From Guyparkeria halophila (GTDB lineage: Bacteria; Pseudomonadota; Gammaproteobacteria; Halothiobacillales; Halothiobacillaceae): a DNA stretch of 64,000 nt. Below the pieces are notes generated by a model. That model saw nothing but the letters and a program-made list of their open reading frames with translations, was not told the origin of the DNA and did no database searches. The position numbers and the translations under genes are program-made. The stretch covers positions 1,929,501-1,993,500 of the forward strand of contig NZ_CP140153.1 of assembly GCF_034479635.1 (NCBI RefSeq), given 5' to 3'. This document shows, piece by piece, positions 35,378 through 44,775 of the stretch (position 1 is its first letter; each line of letters opens with the position of its first letter).

Positions 35378-36304
35378 TCAGGTGGCCCTCGAAGCACCGC
35401 TGGACTGGCGATGCGGGGCATAGAAGGCGGCCAGGGCCAACACCAGGCCGGCGACCGTGGCGATCATGCCGGCCGCGCTGACGGCGTCGTCGGCACCCAG
35501 CCACAACGGGCCGTAACCGGCCAGCACGTAGCCCATCACCGCCGAGAAGACGGCAAAGGCCACCGACCAGAGTACCTGGGCCTCGAGTCGGTTGGTCATC
35601 AGGCGGGCGGCGGCCGGCGGACAGATGAACATGGCGATCACGATGATCGAACCCACGGCATCGAAGGCGGCCACGGCCGCGATTGCCGCCATGATCACGA
35701 GACCGAGGCCGATCAGGTTAGTGCGCATGCCCAGCACCCGGGCAAAGCCCTCGTCGAAGGTGGCAATTTTCAGCGGCCGCCAGAACACCACGGTGAAGAC
35801 CAGCATCAACAACGCCACGATCGCGATGCGTGTCAGCTCGGGAGGCAACCCCGCCAGCGCGACCGGGTCGAACAGCGACTCCCAGCCGCGGGCCTCCACC
35901 CAGATCAGGCTTTCGAGATTGCCGTACAGCGCGTGTTGCACGTCGAGGTGCACCGAGGAGGTGTCCGACTGCTCGAGCAGCAGTACACCGAAGGCGAACA
36001 TGGCCGTGAAGGCGACCCCCATGGCCGCGCCCGGCTCGATCCGCCCCAGGCGACGGATCAACTCGATCAGCAGCACGGCCACCACCGCCGCGCCAGCCGC
36101 CCCGGCCATCATCGCCCAGGAATTGACCGTGCCGCTCAGCAGAAACCCGACCACGATCCCCGGCAGCACCACGTGACTGATGGCATCGCCGATCAGGGCC
36201 TGCCGGCGCAGCACCAGGAAGTTGCCCGGCAGGGCGCAGGCGATCGCGGCGAGCACGCCGATCAGGATCGGCACCAGAGAGAGCATCACGAATTCGGCAC
36301 CCAT
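35378..36304 (-). CDS. Metal ABC transporter permease (MntD/TroD/ZnuB family)
   Basis: 308 residues, about nine helices. ABC-3 family motifs: LPGNFLVLRRQALIGDAISHVVLPGI, AAMGVAFTAMFAFGVL, and GMRTNLIGLGLVIMAAIAAVAAFDAVGSIIVIAMFICPPAAARL. The start ATG shares a base with the stop of the first permease. The two permeases probably form a heterodimer. Last gene of the metal transporter operon. Confidence 0.92.
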   Translation of the reverse strand: MGAEFVMLSLVPILIGVLAAIACALPGNFLVLRRQALIGDAISHVVLPGIVVGFLLSGTVNSWAMMAGAAGAAVVAVLLIELIRRLGRIEPGAAMGVAFTAMFAFGVLLLEQSDTSSVHLDVQHALYGNLESLIWVEARGWESLFDPVALAGLPPELTRIAIVALLMLVFTVVFWRPLKIATFDEGFARVLGMRTNLIGLGLVIMAAIAAVAAFDAVGSIIVIAMFICPPAAARLMTNRLEAQVLWSVAFAVFSAVMGYVLAGYGPLWLGADDAVSAAGMIATVAGLVLALAAFYAPHRQSSGASRAT

Positions 36305-37512
36305 CACGTGCAACCCTCCCCGACTTCGGCAAGCTGCCGGTCGATCTCGCGAATCTCGTCCTCGGTCAGCACCACCTCGATCGGGCGCAGGCCGTCGTAG
36401 CGCGACACGATCGCCTCGTGGGAATGCATCCGCCGGGCCACTGCCCAGCGTGACTCGTCGCGACAGGCCCTGGCCGCCCGCCAGCGACCCAGCTCGGTGG
36501 GCACCCCGTCGGGGCGAGCCAGCCCGGCCCTGACCAGCAGATTGAGCGTATAGCGCTCGTAGATGGGCAGATCCTGGGCGATCGCGAGCAGCCCCTGGCG
36601 CAGGTGGATGCGCCGCTGCTGGCGGCGGTGGCGCAGCCAGCCGACCAGCAGGCCGCGTCCCGGCGCGAACAGCATCGACAGGGCAAACAACGTGAATGCG
36701 GTCAAAACGATGATCGGCCCGGTGGGCAGCGCCGGTGCCGTGGCCGAGATGGCCGCACCGATAAAGCCCGACAGGCCGCCGAACACACCGGCGATGCCGA
36801 GCACCCGGTCGCTGCGGTCGCTCCAGAAGCGGGCGGCCACCGGCGGGATGATCAGCAACGCGACGATCAGCACCAGTCCGACCACCTTGAGCCCGATAAT
36901 GGTCACCGCCATCACCAGCCCCATCATGGCGAGATCCACCCGGCGCACGTCGATGCCGGTCGCTGCAGCGAAACCGGCATCGAAGGCCACCAGGGTCATC
37001 GGTCGACGCATTGCCCATACCGCGAGCACCGCCAGAGCCCCGGCGACCGCGATCAACACGGCGTCACCGAAGAGCATCCCGGCGGTCGCGCCGAGGAGGA
37101 AGTCTGTCAACCCGGCCGGACGGCCGATCGAGACCGTCTGGATCACGGTCAGCAAGACCACGCCGAAACCGAAGAACACCGACAGCACCGCGCCGATGGC
37201 GGCATCCTCGGCCAGGCGCGTGCGCCGGGTGAGCCAGTGCATGCACAGCAACCCCGCCCCAGCGGTGAGCGCCGCGCCGAGCATCAGCCCGGCCAGGTGG
37301 CGGCCATCGCCCCCCAGGGAGGCCATGACCAGAAAGGCCAGCCCCACGCCGGGCAGGGTCGAGTGGCTGATGGCATCGGAGACCAGGGCGCGCTTGCGCA
37401 GGAACAGGAAGGTGCCGGCCGCCCCGGCGGCGATGCCGAGCAGGGCCGCGCCGATGGCCACCAGCGTGGCGTTATAGCCCAGCTGCAGGGTCAGTGCCTC
37501 AAGCAGCATCAA
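36304..37512 (-). CDS. Metal ABC transporter permease with C-terminal winged-helix-like extension (MntC/TroC type)
   Basis: 402 residues. The first ~290 form an ABC-3 permease (FLFLRKRALVSDAISHSTLPGVGLAF, GIDVRRVDLAMMGLVMAVTIIGLKVVGLVLIVALLIIPPVAARF). The last ~110 form a cytoplasmic tail with HTH-like helices (QDLPIYERYTLNLLVRAGLARPDGVPTELGRW, then VVLTEDEIREIDRQLAEV). Similar tails are known in MntC/TroC-like permeases and resemble the wing part of DtxR regulators. Function of the tail is unproven. Adjacent genes overlap by one base downstream and four upstream. Confidence 0.9.
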   Translation of the reverse strand: MMLLEALTLQLGYNATLVAIGAALLGIAAGAAGTFLFLRKRALVSDAISHSTLPGVGLAFLVMASLGGDGRHLAGLMLGAALTAGAGLLCMHWLTRRTRLAEDAAIGAVLSVFFGFGVVLLTVIQTVSIGRPAGLTDFLLGATAGMLFGDAVLIAVAGALAVLAVWAMRRPMTLVAFDAGFAAATGIDVRRVDLAMMGLVMAVTIIGLKVVGLVLIVALLIIPPVAARFWSDRSDRVLGIAGVFGGLSGFIGAAISATAPALPTGPIIVLTAFTLFALSMLFAPGRGLLVGWLRHRRQQRRIHLRQGLLAIAQDLPIYERYTLNLLVRAGLARPDGVPTELGRWRAARACRDESRWAVARRMHSHEAIVSRYDGLRPIEVVLTEDEIREIDRQLAEVGEGCT

Positions 37513-38321
37513 TGACCACCGAGCTGCAGTTGATCCATCAGGTTGGCCGCCAGGCGCCCGCCGTAGGCCTGCTGCAGGTGATCCTCCGTGAAGGCCTCGG
37601 CCACGGGCCCCTCGGCGACCTTGTGGACGTTGATCATCATGACGTGATCGAAATAGTCACGCACCGTAGACAGATCGTGGTGGACCGCGACGACGGTGCG
37701 GCCCTCGGCCTTGAGCGTCTTGAGCACGTCGATAATGGCCCGCTCGGTGGCGGCGTCCACGCCGGCGAACGGCTCGTCGAGCAGGTACAAGTCGGCGCCC
37801 TGCGCCAGCGCCCGGGCAAGGAACACCCGCTGCTGCTGACCACCGGAGAGCTGGCCGATCTGCCGGTCGGCGAAGTCGCGCATGCCGACCCGGTCGAGAC
37901 AGTCGAACGCGCGCTGGCGGTGACTGGCGTTCACCCGGCGCAACAGGCCGAGTTCGCGCGCCAGTCCCATCAGCACCACGTCGATCACCCGGGTGGGAAA
38001 GTCCCAATCGACCGACGCGCGTTGCGGTACGTAGGCGATCCGCCGGCGGCTCTTCGTCAGCGGCCGGCCGTAGACGGTCACCACGCCCGACAGGCGCGGC
38101 ACGATGCCCAGCACGGCCTTGAGCGTGGTCGACTTGCCCGCGCCATTGGGACCGATGATCGCGGTCATCGAGCCATCCTCGATGGTCATGTCGAGCGAAA
38201 ACACCGCCGGCTTCTGCCCGTAGGCCACCGTCAGGCCGCGCACGGCAAGCGGCTTGTCCGACAGCTCGGCAAGCGGGGCGGCAGCCTCGTCGCCCTGGCC
38301 GAACGGCATGCGCAGACTCAT
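37509..38321 (-). CDS. Metal ABC transporter ATP-binding protein (MntB/TroB/ZnuC family)
   Basis: 270 residues. Walker A GPNGAGKST (57-65), Q-loop YVPQRASVDWDFP, signature LSGGQQQR, Walker B LYLLDEPFAGVD, switch VHHD. The DWDFP sequence after the Q-loop is common in Mn/Fe importers. Overlaps of four bases at both ends show a tightly coupled operon. Confidence 0.94.
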   Translation of the reverse strand: MSLRMPFGQGDEAAAPLAELSDKPLAVRGLTVAYGQKPAVFSLDMTIEDGSMTAIIGPNGAGKSTTLKAVLGIVPRLSGVVTVYGRPLTKSRRRIAYVPQRASVDWDFPTRVIDVVLMGLARELGLLRRVNASHRQRAFDCLDRVGMRDFADRQIGQLSGGQQQRVFLARALAQGADLYLLDEPFAGVDAATERAIIDVLKTLKAEGRTVVAVHHDLSTVRDYFDHVMMINVHKVAEGPVAEAFTEDHLQQAYGGRLAANLMDQLQLGGH

Positions 38322-39349
38322 CGAGCCCCCTCGCCCAGTCGGCCCTGCATGCCGCCCGTCGGCGCCTCGCCGCCGAGGGCACGCACGATGGTGGTGACGT
38401 TGTGATCGATCATGCCGAGATAGGTACCCTCGTAGCTGCCCACCGTTCCCATGGCATCCGAGTACAGCGTGCCGGCGACGCGTACCTGGTGGCCACGGGC
38501 GCCAGCCCCCTCGACCAGCGCCCGCACGTTGCGCTCAGGCACCGAGCTCTCGACGAACACCGCGCCGATGTCGCGCTCGACCAGCAGGTCGACCAGGTCA
38601 CGGATGCGGCGCAGGCCGGCCTCGGACTCGGTGGAGATGCCCTGGATGCCGATCACCTCGAAGTCGAAGGCACGACCGAAATAGGCGAAGGCGTCGTGGG
38701 CGGTCAAGAGTACGCGGCTGTCGGCGGGCACGCTGGCGGTCGTCTGCTCGGCATAGGCGGACAGTTGCTCGATCTCGGCCAGATAGGCCTCGGTGCGCTT
38801 GGCGAAATAGGCTTCCTGCGCGGGGCGGGCCTCGGCCATGGCATCCCGAATGGCGACCACCACATCGGCCCACAGGGTCGGGGCCATCCAGACGTGCGGA
38901 TCGAACTTGTTCTCGTAGTCGGTGTGGCCGAGCAGACGATCCCGCGGCAGCACTTCGGCCACCGCAACCACCGTCTGACGACGCGAGAGGCGATGCAGGA
39001 ACTCCTCCATCTGCGCCTCGAGGTACAGCCCGTGCGAGAGCACCAGATCGGCCTGCGCCAGCGCGACGATGTCGCTGCGGGTCTGACGATAGCTGTGCGG
39101 GTCGACGCCCGGGCCCATCAATCCCTTGACACGGACCGCCTCGCCGCCGATCTCGCGGGCCGCATCGGCGATCATGCCGGTGGTCGCAACGATCGACAGG
39201 CGCCCGTCCGCGTGGCCGGCAAGCGGCGCGGCCAACAGGACGAGCAGGGTCGAGAACACCAGCGCGCCTCGCCGTAAGTATCGCGTCACGGCGCTCGGGT
39301 GGATTGCTTGCCACAGCCCTGTCCATCCTGCCCTGTCATCTGCCTGCAT
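38318..39349 (-). CDS. Periplasmic metal-binding protein (MntA/TroA family)
   Basis: 343 residues from the ATG at 39349, after GAGGAGGGGG. A TTG start 27 bases upstream would fall in the operator. A long N-region leads to a signal helix (VFSTLLVLLAAPLAGHA). Metal ligands expected of cluster A-I proteins: His in DPHSYRQ, His in FDPHVWMAP, Glu/His region LTAHDAFAYFGRAF, and Asp near MIDHN. The FDPHVWM form and the neighbouring operator favour Mn2+ or Fe2+ over Zn2+, but this is inference. First gene of the four-gene importer operon. Confidence 0.9.
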   Translation of the reverse strand: MQADDRAGWTGLWQAIHPSAVTRYLRRGALVFSTLLVLLAAPLAGHADGRLSIVATTGMIADAAREIGGEAVRVKGLMGPGVDPHSYRQTRSDIVALAQADLVLSHGLYLEAQMEEFLHRLSRRQTVVAVAEVLPRDRLLGHTDYENKFDPHVWMAPTLWADVVVAIRDAMAEARPAQEAYFAKRTEAYLAEIEQLSAYAEQTTASVPADSRVLLTAHDAFAYFGRAFDFEVIGIQGISTESEAGLRRIRDLVDLLVERDIGAVFVESSVPERNVRALVEGAGARGHQVRVAGTLYSDAMGTVGSYEGTYLGMIDHNVTTIVRALGGEAPTGGMQGRLGEGAR

Positions 39350-39364
39350 CGCCCCCTCCTCACA

Positions 39365-39386
39365 AAAGTTAGTCAAGACTAACTTT
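39365..39386 (-). promoter_or_regulatory. DtxR/MntR-like operator of the metal importer
   Basis: A perfect 10-bp dyad: AAAGTTAGTC (39365-39374) and GACTAACTTT (39377-39386) separated by AA. The GTTAG/CTAAC arms resemble DtxR/MntR-family sites. It covers the predicted transcription start and ends 15 bases before the ATG, ideal for repression. Confidence 0.72.
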
Positions 39387-39390
39387 CAAC

Positions 39391-39418
39391 TTTATCCGCT
39401 CGGCCCGCACCCCGTCAA
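39391..39418 (-). promoter_or_regulatory. Promoter of the metal importer operon
   Basis: On the minus strand TTGACG (39413-39418) and GATAAA (39391-39396) with 16-bp spacing, directly upstream of the palindromic operator. Confidence 0.55.
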
Positions 39419-39491
39419 TCTGGCCGATTGCACCATCACGGGGCAAGGGCGGTAGAATCCGCGCCCACCATTCGTTGCAGGTACCACCCGC

Positions 39492-40391
39492 ATGACACAA
39501 GAGTCCCGGGTCAGGTGCGCCCTGACGCTTATCCAGAACTTCATCGGCCCCGGCACAACACGGATCGGTTGGCGCGAAGTGGTCATTGCCGGCATCGCCG
39601 CGCTGATCGGGATCTGGGCGGTCTACACCCTGACCAGCTGGGTCGCCGGCCCGTGGGTCGCCGTCCTGATGGTCGGCTCGATGGGGGCGGCGGCCGTGCT
39701 GCTGTTCGCCGTGCCGCACGGGGCCCTGTCCCAGCCGTGGCCGGTGTTCGGTGGCCAGATCGTCTCCGCGGTGGTCGGCGTGAGCGCGGCGATGTGGATT
39801 CCCGACCCGGCACTGGCCGCGGGTGTCGCCGTCGGCGGCGCGATTGCGGCCATGCAGCTGCTGCGTTGCGTCCATCCGCCGGGAGGGGCGACCGCCCTGA
39901 TTGCCGTGATCGGCGGCGCGCCGGTGCATGAGCTGGGGTATCTCTATCTGGCCGCACCGGTGCTGGCGAACACCGCGATTCTTTTCCTGGTGGCGGTGAT
40001 CGCGAACTACCCGTTCCCATGGCGACGCTATCCGATCGGTCTTGCCCGCTGGGACGAGCCGCCGGCTCCACCATTGACGTCCAAACACCTGCAGGCCGCG
40101 GTGCGTGATCTCAATGTGGTGGTCGACATCACGCCAGCCGAGCTGGACGCCATCGCCCGTAGCGCCATTGCGCACGCCACGCAGGACACCTCGCCGTTGC
40201 AGGTACCGATCGGCGAGCGCTATGTGCATGCCGAGGCGAGCGAATCGGCCGGGGAATCGGCCGGGGAATCGGTAACCATCCACAAACGTTTCGAAGGTGA
40301 GGAGGACAGCCATGGCCGCGGCCGGATCACGCTCAACGTGGTCCCGCGATCGCAGGCAGACTCCGCAGAGGAGACCGGGCGTCCTACTTGA
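39492..40391 (+). CDS. HPP-family membrane protein
   Basis: 299 residues. Four to five membrane helices span about 25-175 with the family motif CVHPPGGATALIAVIGG and the Gly-rich helix PWVAVLMVGSMGAAAVLLFA. The soluble C-terminal ~110 residues are not a clear CBS pair. They include a short tandem repeat ESAGESAGES. Some HPP proteins transport nitrite, but most are uncharacterised. The 3' end overlaps the convergent RNase T gene by 8 bp. Confidence 0.85.
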   Translation: MTQESRVRCALTLIQNFIGPGTTRIGWREVVIAGIAALIGIWAVYTLTSWVAGPWVAVLMVGSMGAAAVLLFAVPHGALSQPWPVFGGQIVSAVVGVSAAMWIPDPALAAGVAVGGAIAAMQLLRCVHPPGGATALIAVIGGAPVHELGYLYLAAPVLANTAILFLVAVIANYPFPWRRYPIGLARWDEPPAPPLTSKHLQAAVRDLNVVVDITPAELDAIARSAIAHATQDTSPLQVPIGERYVHAEASESAGESAGESVTIHKRFEGEEDSHGRGRITLNVVPRSQADSAEETGRPT

Positions 40392-41043
40392 GCGGTTCGC
40401 GTACGCGCAGGGCCGCCCGGCCGTTCTCGGTGGAGAGCCGGTTGGTGATGTGGCAGAACAGCTCGGCGGTCTTCTGCGCGTCGTAGAGCGCGCCGTGGGC
40501 CCGACTGTTGTCCCACTCGAAGCCGGCGGCCGTGCAGGCCTTGGCCAGCACCGTCTCACCGACGGCCACGGCGGCGGCCGTCACCGTGTCGAGCGTGGAG
40601 AACGGATGGAAGGGGTTGCGCTTGTAGCCGGTGCGCTCACAGGCGGCCTTGACCACGGACAGGTCGAACGGCGCGTTGTGACCCACCAGGATGGCACGAC
40701 GGGCGTTGAGTGCTTTTACCTGGCGACGGATCGGGCGGAAGAAGGCATCCAGGGCGGCACGCTCTTCCACCGCCTCGCGTTCGGGATCCGACGGATCGAT
40801 ACCGTGGATCTTGATCGAGACCGGGTCGACCACCGTCAAGGCGCTGGGATGCACCGAGACGGCAATCTCCTCGGTGGGATAGAGCCGTCCGTGCTCGTCG
40901 ACGTCCAGTAGCACGGCGGCCAGCTCCAGCAGGGCGTGTCCCTGCGGGTCCAGCCCCCCGGTCTCGACATCGACGACCACCGGCACGAAGCCACGAAAGC
41001 GGCGCGCGATGGTCCAGTCGGGCTGTTCGGCGGCCTCACTCAT
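40384..41043 (-). CDS. rnt: Ribonuclease T
   Basis: 219 residues, DEDDh exonuclease. Exo I VVVDVETGG (Asp/Glu), Exo II ILVGHNAPFDLSVV, Exo III with HGALYDAQKTAELF (His and Asp). FRGFVPVVVDVETGGLDP and the RNA-binding basic patch YKRNPFHPFSTLDT are specific to RNase T. It trims 3' ends of tRNA and other stable RNAs as a homodimer. Seven bases downstream of folD on the same strand. Confidence 0.93.
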   Translation of the reverse strand: MSEAAEQPDWTIARRFRGFVPVVVDVETGGLDPQGHALLELAAVLLDVDEHGRLYPTEEIAVSVHPSALTVVDPVSIKIHGIDPSDPEREAVEERAALDAFFRPIRRQVKALNARRAILVGHNAPFDLSVVKAACERTGYKRNPFHPFSTLDTVTAAAVAVGETVLAKACTAAGFEWDNSRAHGALYDAQKTAELFCHITNRLSTENGRAALRVREPLK

Positions 41044-41050
41044 CGGGCAC

Positions 41051-41911
41051 TCAATCCAGGCCCAGCCGACGCCGCCAGGAGGTGACGGTGTTGTGCATCA
41101 GCATGGCGATGGTCATCGGCCCCACCCCGCCGGGCACCGGGGTGATAAACCCGGCGTGTTCGGCCGCGGCGTCGAAATCGACGTCACCATGCAGCGTGCC
41201 GTCCTCGCGACGATGGATGCCGACGTCGATCACGATCGCCCCATCCTTGATCCACTCGCCCTTGACCAGTCCCGGCTTGCCGGCGGCAACGACCACCAGG
41301 TCGGCTCGCTCGACGTGGGCGGCCAGATCCTGCGTGAAACGATGGCAGACGGTGACGGTCGCGCCGCCCAGCAGCAATTCCAGCGCCATCGGCCGACCGA
41401 CGATGTTCGAGGCGCCGACGACGACCGCCTCGAGTCCGTGCAGGTCGCGGCCGGTCTCCTCGAGCAGCCGCATCACCCCGTAAGGCGTGCAGGGACGCAG
41501 GCCGGGCTGGCGGATGGCGAGCCGACCGATGTTGGTGGGATGGAAGCCGTCGACGTCCTTGTCCGGGTCGATGCGCTCGATGATCGAATCGGCGCTCAGG
41601 TGCTCCGGCAGCGGCAGCTGCACCAGGATGCCGTCGATACGCGGATCGGCATTGAGCTCGTCCACCAGCGCATCGAGTTCGCCCTGGCTGATCGTCTCGT
41701 CCAGATCGTGCGAAAACGATTCGATACCGAGCTTGTCGCAGGCCTTGCGCTTGTTGGCGACGTAGACCGAGGAGGCCGGATCGCCGCCCACCTGCACCAC
41801 CGCCAGACCGGGCGGGCGGTGACCGTTCTCGGTGAAGGCGGCGATCGTCTCGGCAAGCCCGGCGCGCACGGTGGCGCCGACGGCTCGCCCGTCGAGGATT
41901 CTTGCAGTCAT
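41051..41911 (-). CDS. folD: Bifunctional methylenetetrahydrofolate dehydrogenase/cyclohydrolase FolD
   Basis: 286 residues from the ATG at 41911. Motifs: [16 protein letters not shown] with the catalytic Lys, [12 protein letters not shown], the NADP loop [12 protein letters not shown], and [14 protein letters not shown]. It interconverts 5,10-methylene-, methenyl- and 10-formyl-tetrahydrofolate in the cytoplasm. Upstream in-frame codons to 41950 lack similarity to FolD. Confidence 0.95.
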   Translation of the reverse strand: MTARILDGRAVGATVRAGLAETIAAFTENGHRPPGLAVVQVGGDPASSVYVANKRKACDKLGIESFSHDLDETISQGELDALVDELNADPRIDGILVQLPLPEHLSADSIIERIDPDKDVDGFHPTNIGRLAIRQPGLRPCTPYGVMRLLEETGRDLHGLEAVVVGASNIVGRPMALELLLGGATVTVCHRFTQDLAAHVERADLVVVAAGKPGLVKGEWIKDGAIVIDVGIHRREDGTLHGDVDFDAAAEHAGFITPVPGGVGPMTIAMLMHNTVTSWRRRLGLD

Positions 41912-42025
41912 GGGGCGTGTCACGTGCGGGGAAAGGCGCGATTGTCGCATGCGCCCCCAAGCGACTCAACGACCCGACTCAACGGCCCGACTCACCACGA
42001 CAGGCGCGAGACGGCATGCACCGGG

Positions 42026-44587
42026 CTACTCGGCCGCTGCCGGCAGGTAACGCATCGGCGACGGAGCCGGTCGGCCGATCAAAAAGCCCTGCGCGTAGTC
42101 GATGCCGAGTGCGCGCACCTGCTCGAGCACCTCCTCGCTTTCGACGAACTCGGCGACCGTATGGATCTTGAGCTCGCGCGAGAGCTCGGCGATCAGGCGC
42201 ACGAAAGCGCGGTCGCGCGAGTCCTCCAGCAGATTAAGGATGAAGTCGCCCTCGATCTTGAGGAAATCGATCGGGAAGTGCTTGAGGTAGTGGAACGAGG
42301 AGAAGCCCGAACCGAAATCGTCGATCGCGAACTTGAAGCCCTCCAGCCGCAGTTCCTGGACGAACTTCTCCAGCAACTGGATGTTCTTGACCGTGTCGCG
42401 CTCGGTCAGCTCGAAGACGATGCGCGGCTTTTCCACCCCGGCCTCTTCCACGATCCGCCGCACCGTCGGGATGAACTCGGAGAGCACCAGGGCCCGCGGC
42501 GAGAGGTTGATGAACACCATGCCGTCAAAGCCGCTGGCGCTCACCTCGGCCAGTGCCTTTTCGATCATGATGTAGTCGATGCGGTCGATCACGCCCATCT
42601 TCTCGGCGATCTCGATGAACTCCGAGGCGCCCATGATGGTGTCGCCCAGGTCGATGCGCGAGAGCACCTCGACCGCCTCGATGCGATCGGTCCCGGTGGC
42701 AAGGATCGGCTGGAAGTACGGAACGATCCGTTTTTCCTCGACCGCCCGCAGGATCGTCAGCCCCTTCTCGCTGATCGAGCGGAACACGTCCATGACGTCT
42801 TCCTCGCTCGGTACCGCGACGCGCGCCTTACCCTCGGCCTTGGCCTTGTACATCATGTTGTCGGCGAACAGGAACAGGTCCTTGGGCTCCTGGGCGTGGT
42901 CCGGGTAGACCGCGATGCCGATGGACACCGAGGCCGACACCGGGTCGCCATCCGGGGCGGTCAGCACGATGCCGTCGGTCTCGGCGAGCACGCGGTTGGC
43001 GGTCACGCAGGCCTTCTCGAGATCGGTCTCCGGCAGCACCACCACGAACTCGTCGCCGCCGTAGCGGGCGAAGATGTCGCCGCGCTTGAGCCCCTTGCCG
43101 ATGGCATCGGCGAACGCCTTGAGGAAGGAATCGCCGAACGCGTGGCCGTAGCTGTCGTTGACCAGCTTGAAGTTGTCGAGATCGATCAACAGCAGCGCGA
43201 ATCGCTGGTCGTGGCGCTGGGCGCGATCGATCTCGTAGCCGATCAGCTCCCAGAACACCCGCTGGTTGTAGAGGTTGGTTAGCGGGTCGCGGGTGGCGTA
43301 ATACTCGAGGTCGCGGGTGTACTTGAAGATCGCCTTGACCGAACCGACCACGTTCAACAGCGTCGAGAGCACGCTCTCGATCACCAGCAGCCGGGTCTCG
43401 TCGTTGACCGTCTCCGCCTGCACGCCGATACCGACGATGCCGCCGATCTTGGGGGCATCGACCAGCAATGATTTCACCTGCACCCGCACGTCCGATTCGT
43501 CGAGCTCGATCGGTGGGCCGTCGTGATCGGCGACATGGTGATTGATGTGAACCAGGGCCGCATCGCTGAGACTGGGGTGACTGTCCATGTGCTCGCGCAC
43601 CGCCCGCTCGAGCAACTCCCGGCTATCCACCGACGGTGGCGAGCGCCAGAACACGTCCAGGTCGAACAGCTCGTCGTCGACCTTGAAGATCGAGAACAGT
43701 GTGTAGGTCTCGATCACCTCGTTGATGTCGGTCATCAGCCGGCAGATGTAGTCGTGCCAGTCGCGGACGACCTCCGAGGTGATGATGAACTTCTCCAGCA
43801 GCTTGATCTCGAACTCGAGCAGGTCGCGATCGACCGCCACCGTCCGGAACTTGTCGACCAGTTCCTCGAAGCTCCTGAACACCCGGTTGAGTTCGTCGAA
43901 ACCCAGATCGGTATCGCCCAGCGAGAGATTGCGCAGGTCGGCGACGCGGTTGACCTTGGCCGCGTTCTCCTCAAGCAACTCGACCGAACGGGTGATGCGT
44001 CGATTGACGAAGAAGGTGATCAACCCGGCCCCGATGACCGGCAGCGGTGCCAGCAGGATCAGCCAGAAGAAGAAGTTATCGCGCGCCTCGGCGATTGCCG
44101 CGGAGAAGTCCTGCTCGACATCGATCACGCCCAGCACGTCGCCCACCTCGGCGCTGGCGTGACAGGACAGGCACTTGGCCTCGGCCTTGAGCGGGAAGGT
44201 GTAGCGCACCGCGTGCTCCTCGACGTGTTCGAGGGTCTGTCTGGAATCGAACACCGCCGCGACCGATTCGTCGATGGGGGCCTGGTCGATCTGACCGTAC
44301 TGCTCGGCGACGACCGGCCCGCGGAAGATCTGCAGATCGTAGCCACTGCCGGCGAGCGCCTGGCGGTTGGCCTCGACGAACCCCTCGAGCTGCTCGCGCG
44401 TCCAGCCGGAACTCATCAGCTGGTACATCGAGGCGAAGGTCGAGCGCGCCAGCAGGTCCGAGTCCTTGAGCGCACTCTGCTGCACGGACTGGTTGAAGAT
44501 GCCGGAAACGATCAGGTAGGCCCCGCCGAAGAACAGCAACGAGACGAGCAGGGACATCGCGAGGATGAAGGACTTGATGGTGTGCAT
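42026..44587 (-). CDS. Membrane GGDEF-EAL protein with periplasmic CxxCH haem motif
   Basis: 853 residues from the ATG at 44587. TM1 about 7-29, a periplasmic sensor with CLSCH (Cys139, Cys142, His143), TM2 about 172-194, a HAMP-like segment, and a long helical linker. Then comes an intact GGDEF site (RYGGDEFVVVLPETD) with VNDSYGHAFGD, and an EAL domain reading EVLSRI at the signature and retaining ELTERD, IDDFGSGFS and the late Glu. The periplasmic domain fits the haem-binding DUF3365-type sensors. It is likely to control c-di-GMP in response to redox or gas. Both cyclase and phosphodiesterase activity remain possible. Confidence 0.88.
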   Translation of the reverse strand: MHTIKSFILAMSLLVSLLFFGGAYLIVSGIFNQSVQQSALKDSDLLARSTFASMYQLMSSGWTREQLEGFVEANRQALAGSGYDLQIFRGPVVAEQYGQIDQAPIDESVAAVFDSRQTLEHVEEHAVRYTFPLKAEAKCLSCHASAEVGDVLGVIDVEQDFSAAIAEARDNFFFWLILLAPLPVIGAGLITFFVNRRITRSVELLEENAAKVNRVADLRNLSLGDTDLGFDELNRVFRSFEELVDKFRTVAVDRDLLEFEIKLLEKFIITSEVVRDWHDYICRLMTDINEVIETYTLFSIFKVDDELFDLDVFWRSPPSVDSRELLERAVREHMDSHPSLSDAALVHINHHVADHDGPPIELDESDVRVQVKSLLVDAPKIGGIVGIGVQAETVNDETRLLVIESVLSTLLNVVGSVKAIFKYTRDLEYYATRDPLTNLYNQRVFWELIGYEIDRAQRHDQRFALLLIDLDNFKLVNDSYGHAFGDSFLKAFADAIGKGLKRGDIFARYGGDEFVVVLPETDLEKACVTANRVLAETDGIVLTAPDGDPVSASVSIGIAVYPDHAQEPKDLFLFADNMMYKAKAEGKARVAVPSEEDVMDVFRSISEKGLTILRAVEEKRIVPYFQPILATGTDRIEAVEVLSRIDLGDTIMGASEFIEIAEKMGVIDRIDYIMIEKALAEVSASGFDGMVFINLSPRALVLSEFIPTVRRIVEEAGVEKPRIVFELTERDTVKNIQLLEKFVQELRLEGFKFAIDDFGSGFSSFHYLKHFPIDFLKIEGDFILNLLEDSRDRAFVRLIAELSRELKIHTVAEFVESEEVLEQVRALGIDYAQGFLIGRPAPSPMRYLPAAAE

Positions 44588-44775
44588 GCAGACGACATTG
44601 CAATGGCCGTGAACCAATCCGTTGAGGAACGGCCGCAGCGGGTTCCTCAAGCCTCCCTGGCTCGGACGAATGGCCTGATGGTATGAATACGGCACAAGTC
44701 GCGCAACGCAGCGGCACACTCAGTTAATGAAACACTGATGCACTCGTCACGCCGAGATGACGGCATCGAGGGGCG

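Noticed and set aside
35378-37018. Extended 546-codon version of the second metal permease
   Set aside because: The first ~240 codons are out-of-frame reading of the other permease. The ATG at 36304 follows the family start and overlaps the previous stop.
41955-41998. Short tandem repeat of a CCCGACTCAAC-like unit between folD and the GGDEF-EAL gene
   Set aside because: Only two to three imperfect units, too little for a CRISPR or regulatory array.
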